The translations under genes were made by a program, and so were the position numbers. From Actinomycetes bacterium (GTDB taxonomy: Bacteria > Actinomycetota > Actinomycetes > Actinomycetales > Beutenbergiaceae): 5,020 bases of DNA. The stretch spans positions 1 through 5,020 of the forward strand of contig JAJYRV010000185.1 in assembly GCA_021793935.1 (NCBI GenBank). The letters run 5' to 3'. Below, one piece after another: positions 1 to 4,244 of the stretch; the first letter of the stretch is position 1; each line of letters begins with the position of its first letter. The notes beneath the pieces are model-generated. The model was not told where the DNA came from and searched no databases. It was given only the letters and a program-made list of their open reading frames with translations.

Positions 1-1
1 G

Positions 2-232
2 GCCCGCACCAGCCCCGATTGGGACCGGGCGGACCTCCTGCGCGCCGCCCGGGACCGCCTGCGCGAGGGCCCGAGCGGGCTTTCCCCGGCGGCGGGCGCA
101 CGCCCCTGGGCGGCGTACGTCGTGCGCCCCGCGCGGGTGGAGTTCTGGCAGGCCGACCCCGGGGGCCTGCACCGGCGGGTGGTCTACACCGCCGGGGAAG
201 CGGGCTGGGCGTGTGGGGTCCTCCCGCACTGA
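2..232 (+). CDS. Pyridoxamine 5'-phosphate oxidase-family protein, C-terminal fragment (5' end outside window)
   Basis: The second frame is open from the window edge to TGA at 230-232 and gives 76 residues. They match the C-terminal dimerisation region of pyridoxamine/pyridoxine 5'-phosphate oxidase (PdxH) and the related PhzG-type flavoproteins. A tryptophan-aromatic stretch (RPWAAYVVRP, visible residues 34-43) is followed by RVEFWQ (45-50), then GLHRR (55-59), and the chain ends shortly after a tryptophan, as in the family. PdxH oxidises pyridoxine/pyridoxamine phosphate to pyridoxal phosphate with FMN in the cytoplasm. The family signature is VEFWQ, four residues, then R-[LIVM]-H-[DNE]-R. 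Here the first Arg, which contacts substrate in the E. coli enzyme (Arg197), is Gly55, and the D/N/E position is Arg58. The fold assignment is firm. Activity as a true PdxH is doubtful, so no symbol is given. The N-terminal FMN-binding part cannot be seen. The gene ends 20 bases before the GH4 gene on the same strand and may be its upstream operon partner. Confidence 0.8.
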   Translation, partial: ARTSPDWDRADLLRAARDRLREGPSGLSPAAGARPWAAYVVRPARVEFWQADPGGLHRRVVYTAGEAGWACGVLPH

Positions 233-240
233 GGTCGCGG

Positions 241-246
241 TAACGT
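241..246 (+). promoter_or_regulatory. Possible -10 element for leaderless GH4 mRNA
   Basis: TAACGT fits the actinobacterial -10 pattern TAnnnT and ends 6 bases before the A of the ATG at 253. This is the spacing expected if transcription starts at the start codon itself. No good -35 box is seen 16-18 bases upstream. The nearest purine-rich stretch (GAGG at 231-234) is too far from the ATG to be a normal ribosome binding site, which makes a leaderless start more plausible. TAnnnT alone is a weak pattern and may be chance. Confidence 0.22.
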
Positions 247-252
247 GAACAC

Positions 253-1581
253 ATGCGATTAACGATCGTCGGCGGAGGCGGGTTCCGGGTTCCGCTCGTG
301 TACGAGGCGGTGGCCCGCGCGAAGGACCGCGTGCCGATCACCGAGGTGATGCTCACCGATTCCGATCCCGAGCGCCTGGCGGCGATGGCCCGCGTGCTCG
401 CCGACGTGCCCGAGGCCGGCGCGGTCCCCGTACACACGAGCACCGACCTCGACGACGCCCTGCGCGGCAGCGCCGTCATCTTCGCCGCCGTTCGGGTGGG
501 CGGCACGAAGGGCCGCATCCTCGACGAACGCATCGCCCTCTCCCGCGGCCTGCTCGGCCAAGAAACGATCGGCCCCGGCGGCCTCGCCTACGCGATCCGC
601 ACCCTCGGCGTCATGGAAGACCTCGCCCGCCGCGCCGCGCGGCTCGCCCCCGAGGCGTGGATCATCAACTTCACCAACCCCGCCGGGCTCATCACCGAGG
701 CGATGCGCGCGCACAATCCCCGCGTCGTGGGGATCTGCGACACCCCGATCGGGCTCGTCCGCCGGGTCGCGCGGGTCCTCGAGGTCGATGTCGGCGACGC
801 CGAGATCGGCTACATCGGGCTCAACCACCTCGGGTGGCTGCGCACGTTCATTATCGACGGCGTCGATCACCTTCCCCGCCTGCTCGCCGACCCGGGGCTG
901 CTCGGGCGGATCGAGGAGGCCCGCACCCTGGGGATCGAGTGGGTCCAGGCGCTGGGCGCCCTGCCGAACGAGTACCTGTATTACTACTACTTCACCCGCG
1001 AGGCGATCGCCTCGATCACCGGCGCGCGGGCCACCCGCGGAGAGTTCCTCGACGCCCAACAGGGCGGGTTCTACAGCCGCGTCGCCGCCCACCCGCAGAT
1101 CGCCGGGAAACTCTGGGAGACCACCCTTGCCGAACGGGAGGCGACCTACATGGCCGAGGCCCGCGACCATGACCGCGAGGAGGAGGACCTGGGCGGGGGC
1201 TACCACGAGGTCGCCGTCGACCTCATGGCCGGGCTCCTCGCCGGGGAACGGGGCCGGATGATCCTCAATGTGCCGAACGCCGGTGCGATCCCCGCGCTTC
1301 CCGAGGACGCGGTCATCGAAATCCCCTGCGAGGTCGACGGGCGCGGGGTGCACCAGATCCGCCCCGCCGCGGCCCTCGACCTCGACCAACTCGGGATCCT
1401 CACGGGCGTCAAAGCCGCCGACCGGGCCCTCATCGCCGCCGTCCGCACCGGTTCCCGCTCGGGGGCCTGGCACGCATTCGGGGTCCACCCCCTCGTCGAC
1501 TCCGCCGCGGTGGCCCGAGACCTCGTCAACGATTACATCGCCGCGCAGCCCCTCATCGCCGCGGCCCTACCCCATCCGTAG
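253..1581 (+). CDS. Family GH4 glycosidase, 6-phospho-beta-glucosidase type (NAD- and metal-dependent)
   Basis: This 442-residue cytoplasmic protein has the usual GH4 length. GH4 enzymes cleave glycosides (often 6-phospho-glucosides) by an oxidation-elimination route, using bound NAD+ and a divalent metal such as Mn2+. An N-terminal Rossmann loop IVGGGGFRVP (residues 5-14) binds NAD. The family block GGTKGRILDERIALSRGLLG (83-102) runs into QETIGPGG (103-110). NFTNPAG (139-145) follows. The expected metal ligands are Cys162 in CDTP and His192 in GLNHLGW, and the catalytic-base Tyr is probably in NEYLYYYYF (239-247), possibly Tyr241. The blocks around 83-110 and GLNHLGW are closest to the 6-phospho-beta-glucosidase branch, but the motif after the metal Cys is CDTP rather than the CN(V/I)P typical of that branch, so the anomeric preference and the need for phosphate are unsure. 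ATG 253 is the start because the Rossmann strand begins at once. Codon 3 is a rare TTA. The gene ends 11 bases before the oxidoreductase gene and probably shares its mRNA. No PTS or sugar transporter gene is visible. Confidence 0.93.
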   Translation: MRLTIVGGGGFRVPLVYEAVARAKDRVPITEVMLTDSDPERLAAMARVLADVPEAGAVPVHTSTDLDDALRGSAVIFAAVRVGGTKGRILDERIALSRGLLGQETIGPGGLAYAIRTLGVMEDLARRAARLAPEAWIINFTNPAGLITEAMRAHNPRVVGICDTPIGLVRRVARVLEVDVGDAEIGYIGLNHLGWLRTFIIDGVDHLPRLLADPGLLGRIEEARTLGIEWVQALGALPNEYLYYYYFTREAIASITGARATRGEFLDAQQGGFYSRVAAHPQIAGKLWETTLAEREATYMAEARDHDREEEDLGGGYHEVAVDLMAGLLAGERGRMILNVPNAGAIPALPEDAVIEIPCEVDGRGVHQIRPAAALDLDQLGILTGVKAADRALIAAVRTGSRSGAWHAFGVHPLVDSAAVARDLVNDYIAAQPLIAAALPHP

Positions 1582-1582
1582 C

Positions 1583-1587
1583 GGAGG
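1583..1587 (+). promoter_or_regulatory. Shine-Dalgarno site that decides the start of the LLM oxidoreductase
   Basis: GGAGG, extended to GGAGGTGA, lies 5 bases before ATG 1593. An in-frame GTG at 1587 overlaps this ribosome binding site and so is a poor start candidate. The ATG at 1593 is preferred, which gives a protein two residues shorter. It is the best ribosome binding site on the plus strand of the window. Confidence 0.75.
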
Positions 1588-1592
1588 TGAAG

Positions 1593-2600
1593 ATGGCACG
1601 CGTAGGGCTCGCCCTCATGCTCGAACAATTCGGGCCCGCCCGCGCCCTCAACCTCGCCCGCGCCGCGGAAACCGCGGGCCTCAGCGGCCTCCTCGCGGCC
1701 GACGTGTTCCAACCCTGGATCCCCGCCCCGCCCGGTTCCGGCGACGCCGATCGCGCGCCGTTCATGTGGAACGTCCTGTCCGCCGCGGCCGCGCACACGA
1801 GCGGGCCGCTCGGGGCGGTGCTCACCCCGAACTACCGGTGGCACCCGGCGATGATCGCCCAGGCGAGCGCGACTCTCGCGGCGATGTATCCCGGCCGGCA
1901 CTGGCTCGGGCTCGCGGCGGGGGAGGCGCTCAACGACGCCATCACCGGCGCGCACTGGCCGCGCGCGCCGGAGCGGATCGACGCGATGTTCGAGGCCGCC
2001 GACCTCATCCGCAAACTGTTCACCAACTCCGCCGCCGGCCGGGACACCCGCGCGACCGGGACCCACGCCAGCCTCGACGGCGCGCGGCTGTGGACCTTGC
2101 CGCCCGCCCCGCCGAAGATCCTCATCGCGACCGCGGGTCCGCTCACCGCCCGCCGCGCCGGGCGCCACGCCGACGGCTTCATCACGATGGGTGGCTCGCT
2201 GGAAAAAGCCGCGACCCTGATGGAGCGGTTCACCCACGGCGCTCGCGAGGCGGGCAAGGACCCGGGCGCCACCCTCAAGGTCGTGCGCCTGCATGTTTCC
2301 TTCGCCGCGAACATCGAGCAGGCCACCACCGCCGCGCTGCGGCACTGGCCCCAGGCAGCGATGCGGTTCAACACCTCCGACCTGCGCTCACCGTTCGACG
2401 TCGCCCAGATCGCCAAACTCGTGCGCCCGGCCGATTTCGACGGCAACCTCCTCATCACGAGCGACCCGGGGGAGATCGCCGACCTGGTCCGAGGCTACCG
2501 GGAACTGGGATTCGACGAGGTTTACCTGCACAACGTCGGCAGTAACGATGAGGACTGGTTCACGGCCGTGCGAACCGGCATCCTGCCCGCGCTACGGTAG
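1593..2600 (+). CDS. LLM-class oxidoreductase, F420-dependent glucose-6-phosphate dehydrogenase-like
   Basis: This 335-residue soluble protein belongs to the luciferase-like TIM-barrel superfamily, in the lineage of F420-dependent glucose-6-phosphate dehydrogenase (Fgd1), which is of similar length. Matching landmarks in order are EQFGP (11-15), ADVFQPW (36-42), LTPNYRWHPAMIAQASAT (77-94), YPGRHWLGLAAGEALND (99-115), WP..ER (122-128), ATAGP (179-183), RHADGFIT (191-198), ITSDPGE (288-294) and a LHNVG tail (312-316). Against my recollection of Fgd1, the cofactor-side Asp (D37), Trp (W42) and Glu (E111) are kept, but catalytic His40 is Val38. The phosphate-binding Thr195, Lys198 and Lys259 align with Met, Ser and Gln, and Arg283 is also lost. 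It is therefore unlikely to be a true glucose-6-phosphate dehydrogenase; the substrate is unknown. F420 is the likely cofactor, given cofE 5 bases downstream. A related LLM branch that reverted to flavin is the main alternative. Superfamily confidence is high, substrate confidence very low. Confidence 0.9.
   Translation: MARVGLALMLEQFGPARALNLARAAETAGLSGLLAADVFQPWIPAPPGSGDADRAPFMWNVLSAAAAHTSGPLGAVLTPNYRWHPAMIAQASATLAAMYPGRHWLGLAAGEALNDAITGAHWPRAPERIDAMFEAADLIRKLFTNSAAGRDTRATGTHASLDGARLWTLPPAPPKILIATAGPLTARRAGRHADGFITMGGSLEKAATLMERFTHGAREAGKDPGATLKVVRLHVSFAANIEQATTAALRHWPQAAMRFNTSDLRSPFDVAQIAKLVRPADFDGNLLITSDPGEIADLVRGYRELGFDEVYLHNVGSNDEDWFTAVRTGILPALR
2593..2598 (+). promoter_or_regulatory. 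Possible -10 element for leaderless cofE mRNA
   Basis: TACGGT fits TAnnnT and ends 7 bases before the GTG start of cofE at 2606. It overlaps the last codons of the upstream gene. There is no good Shine-Dalgarno before the GTG (only GGTAG at 2596-2600), so either translational coupling to the upstream gene or an internal leaderless promoter is needed to explain cofE expression. No convincing -35 hexamer was found. Confidence 0.22.
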
Positions 2601-2605
2601 AACCC

Positions 2606-3346
2606 GTGACCGTCATCGTGAACGCCCTCGAAGGGCTGCCCACCTTCGCCCGCGGCGACGACATCGCCGCGATCATCACCCCGGCCCTGGGCCACCTCAC
2701 CTGGCCGGACGGAAGCGTCGGACCGAAGGCGGGGGACGTCGTCGTCATCGCCTCCAAGATCGTTGCCCGAGCGGAGGGCCGGCTCATCGCCGCCAAGGAC
2801 CGCGAGGAGGCGATCGAGGCCGAAACCGTGCGCGAGGTCGCGCGGCGGGAGAACCCCGACGGGACGATCATGCGGATCGTCGAAACCCACCACGGGCTCG
2901 TGCTCGCCGCCGCCGGCGTGGACACCTCCAACGTGCCACCGGGCACCGCGCTGCTCCTGCCCGAAGACCCCGACGCCTCCGCCCGCGCGATCCGTCGGGG
3001 GATCTACGCGCGGTTCGCGATGCCCCTGGGCGTGCTCATCACCGACACCGTCGGGCGCCCCTGGCGCCAAGGAATCGCCGACATCGCGATCGGAGCCGCC
3101 GGCATCCAGCCGCTGCACGACCTGCGCGGGCAGACCGACGACGCTGGGGTGAGGTTGCACGCGACGATCCGCAACGTCGCCGACGAGATCGCCGCGGCCG
3201 CCGACCTCGCGAAGGGCAAAATCGGAGGGCGGCCCGTCGCCGTCGTGCGGGGCGTGGAGGAGCACGTGCTCGACGTCGAGGGCCCCGGGGCGAAAGCGAT
3301 CCACCGCTCCGCTGCGGAGGACCTGTTCCGCCGCGGCGGGGCCTAA
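2606..3346 (+). CDS. cofE: Coenzyme F420-0:L-glutamate ligase (CofE)
   Basis: CofE uses GTP and Mn2+ to add L-glutamate residues to the lactyl-phosphate side chain of F420-0, giving the gamma-linked polyglutamate tail of coenzyme F420. The 246-residue length matches single-domain archaeal CofE (about 250). Landmarks are LEGLPTFARGDDIA (8-21), GDVVVIASKIVARAEGR (43-59), AGVDTSNV (103-110, with Asp106 matching a metal ligand), LLPEDPDASA (117-126), ITDTVGRPWRQGIADIAIG (145-163, with Asp147), VADEIAAAADLAKGK (191-205) and VAVVRG (211-216). The C-terminal nitroreductase-like domain present in mycobacterial FbiB is absent, so reduction of dehydro-F420-0 must be done by a separate protein not seen here. 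GTG 2606 is chosen because the family alignment begins at once (VxxLEGLP); a later in-frame GTG at 2618 would remove that strand. The gene starts 5 bases after the LLM oxidoreductase and overlaps the convergent ANTAR gene by 4 bases at its stop. Confidence 0.94.
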   Translation: MTVIVNALEGLPTFARGDDIAAIITPALGHLTWPDGSVGPKAGDVVVIASKIVARAEGRLIAAKDREEAIEAETVREVARRENPDGTIMRIVETHHGLVLAAAGVDTSNVPPGTALLLPEDPDASARAIRRGIYARFAMPLGVLITDTVGRPWRQGIADIAIGAAGIQPLHDLRGQTDDAGVRLHATIRNVADEIAAAADLAKGKIGGRPVAVVRGVEEHVLDVEGPGAKAIHRSAAEDLFRRGGA

Positions 3347-3353
3347 CCGCCGC
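3333..3353. terminator. GC-rich hairpin at the convergent gene junction, possible bidirectional terminator
   Basis: GCGGCGG (3333-3339) and CCGCCGC (3347-3353) form a perfect 7-bp all-GC stem around a 7-base loop, GGCCTAA (3340-3346). The loop contains the TAA stop of cofE and, on the other strand, the TAG stop of the ANTAR gene. There is no T-tract on either side, so it is not a classical intrinsic terminator, but hairpins without U-tracts are proposed terminators in actinomycetes. Its position at the only convergent junction supports the idea. Part of the symmetry could come from GC-rich codons. Confidence 0.4.
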
Positions 3354-4074
3354 CCCGAGCCGCCACGGCCGTGAGGGCCTCGGACCCGTTGATGACGTCG
3401 CTGCACAGGTCTGTCAGCGGCTGGCGGTGGCGGCGGGAATGATCCCGCAGGATGTGGAAGGCCTCATCTGCACACACTCCCAAGCGTTGAGCGAGGGCGC
3501 CCTTGGCTTGTTCGATGAGGATGCGGCTCGCCAGCGCTCCTTGGAGTTGCGCGTTCACCGTCTGCGCCTGGTCAAGGCTGCGGCCCTGCAGCACGGTGAT
3601 GGCGAAGATATCCGCCAGCGCCTGAACAATCCGCACCTGCGTGGAATCCAGCGGGGCCTGGCGCGCCAGAAACAGTTTCAAGGCCCCGATGTTATGTTCG
3701 CGAAACCGCAGCGGCAGCACGTGGACCGCTTCGTAGCCGAGCGAAACCGCGCGTGGAGCGAACACCGGCCAGCGGTCCCTCACCTCGCGAAGGTCAGTAG
3801 CGAGGACGGGTTCGCCGGTGCGGAAGGACTCCTGGCACGGCCCATCTTCGTGATGCACAGCGAGATCCTGCAGGATCTCCGCACGTTCGGTCGTGGCAGC
3901 CATGTACTGCAGCTCGCCGGCGGCGTCCGCGAGGAGGATCGCCGCGGCCTTCGCCCCGGTGAGGGTGACGGCGTGCTCGGCCACAGAATGAAGAAACTCG
4001 GCGGTGTCGTAGCCGTTGACCAGTTGGGACGCGACGTCAACGAGCGCATCCGCCACTAATTCTGGCGTTACCAT
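3343..4074 (-). CDS. GAF-ANTAR domain transcription antiterminator
   Basis: This 243-residue cytoplasmic regulator has an N-terminal GAF sensor domain (about residues 20-162) and a C-terminal ANTAR RNA-binding domain (about 176-230). The GAF part contains HEDGPCQESFRTGEPV (75-90) and LGYEAVHVLPLRF (112-124), typical of actinobacterial GAF-ANTAR proteins. A short helical linker (163-178) leads to GALASRILIEQAKGALAQRLG (179-199) and EAFHILRDHSRRHRQPL (204-220), the conserved ANTAR helices. Such proteins bind paired RNA stem-loops and change termination or translation of target mRNAs. The ligand or partner of this GAF domain is unknown, and no kinase gene is in view. ATG 4074 is supported by GGAGG 5 bases upstream. 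Codon 6 is TTA. The gene is visibly less G/C-biased than the cofE side. Its stop overlaps the stop of convergent cofE. Targets cannot be named. The MFS gene upstream is on the same strand, but the 170-base gap argues for a separate transcript. Confidence 0.93.
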   Translation of the reverse strand: MVTPELVADALVDVASQLVNGYDTAEFLHSVAEHAVTLTGAKAAAILLADAAGELQYMAATTERAEILQDLAVHHEDGPCQESFRTGEPVLATDLREVRDRWPVFAPRAVSLGYEAVHVLPLRFREHNIGALKLFLARQAPLDSTQVRIVQALADIFAITVLQGRSLDQAQTVNAQLQGALASRILIEQAKGALAQRLGVCADEAFHILRDHSRRHRQPLTDLCSDVINGSEALTAVAARGGG

Positions 4075-4077
4075 CCG

Positions 4078-4098
4078 ACCCTCCCGCGTTACGAGGAT
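4078..4098 (-). promoter_or_regulatory. Ribosome binding site of the ANTAR gene inside a possible masking hairpin
   Basis: On the minus strand GGAGG (4084 to 4080) stands 5 bases before the ATG at 4074 and is the obvious Shine-Dalgarno. The upstream hexamer AUCCUC (4098 to 4093) can pair with GAGGGU (4083 to 4078) as six base pairs including one G-U, with a 9-base loop. In that fold most of the Shine-Dalgarno is hidden. The ribosome binding site is well supported; the hairpin and any control by it are inference. Confidence 0.5.
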
Positions 4099-4109
4099 TA
4101 GAGATCAGA

Positions 4110-4115
4110 ATTTTA
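4110..4115 (-). promoter_or_regulatory. Possible -10 element upstream of the ANTAR gene
   Basis: On the minus strand TAAAAT fits the TAnnnT pattern and lies in an AT-rich patch (4093-4126) that stands out sharply in this GC-rich window. Initiation about 7 bases downstream would give a leader of roughly 30 bases carrying the ribosome binding site. A second candidate, GATAAT, is at 4121-4126. Neither has a good -35 hexamer at 16-18 bases. The pentamers ATTAG (4097-4101) and CTAAT (4118-4122) are mirror repeats around the box and might be an operator. Confidence 0.3.
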
Positions 4116-4134
4116 CCCTAATTATCGCGTTGCC

Positions 4135-4156
4135 GCAGGGTGTGATCGCGACCCGC
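4135..4156. repeat. Imperfect inverted repeat upstream of the ANTAR promoter region
   Basis: GC-A-GGGT (4135-4141) is mirrored by ACCC-GC (4151-4156) around a 9-base centre that includes GATCGCGA. As DNA it could be an operator near the -35 position of the candidate promoter. As minus-strand RNA it forms a six-pair stem with one bulged base. It has no U-tract, so it is a poor terminator for the upstream MFS gene. Confidence 0.25.
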
Positions 4157-4226
4157 ACTCACCCCACAACGCTGCTCTTGCACCCCATTGCGGAGGGGAT
4201 CACGAGGCACGTTCATTGCCACCCCG

Positions 4227-4240
4227 CGGCGAATCCGCCG
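4227..4240 (-). terminator. Weak hairpin just after the MFS stop codon
   Basis: CGGCG (4227-4231) and CGCCG (4236-4240) form a 5-bp stem with a 4-base loop, 4 bases beyond the MFS gene's TGA at 4247-4245. No U-tract follows on the minus strand. Its place after the stop is the only argument for termination, and short GC palindromes are common at this base composition. Confidence 0.2.
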
Positions 4241-4244
4241 GCGG

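Noticed and set aside
19..243. Open frame beginning TTG 19 before GH4
   Set aside because: It is Gly/Pro/Arg-rich and meaningless. The adjacent frame (2-232) carries the PdxH-type C-terminal motif and ends in a stop at the right place.
259..1488. Long open frame (409 codons) on the minus strand opposite GH4
   Set aside because: It mirrors the GH4 coding frame, as is usual in GC-rich DNA. Its translation is Gly/Asp/Arg-rich without recognisable domains, while the plus strand has unmistakable GH4 motifs.
1587..1592. GTG 1587 as start of the LLM oxidoreductase
   Set aside because: It sits within the GGAGGTGA ribosome binding site, which is correctly spaced for ATG 1593.
1593..2600. Calling the LLM enzyme an fgd glucose-6-phosphate dehydrogenase
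   Set aside because: The catalytic His and the phosphate-binding residues known from Fgd1 are not present in my alignment, so only the family is called.
2293..4059. 588-codon open frame on the plus strand crossing LLM, cofE and the ANTAR gene
   Set aside because: The product is low-complexity Arg/Pro-rich in its first half and is antisense to a clear GAF-ANTAR gene in the second. It runs across three genes with strong homology in other frames.
4075..4244. A classical tandem-hexaloop ANTAR target RNA in the gap before the ANTAR gene
   Set aside because: Small stems exist (for example GGCA/UGCC near 4206-4220 and CCCC/GGGG near 4183-4198), but loop sizes are 7-9 and the A1/G4 hexaloop pattern is not met twice in tandem.
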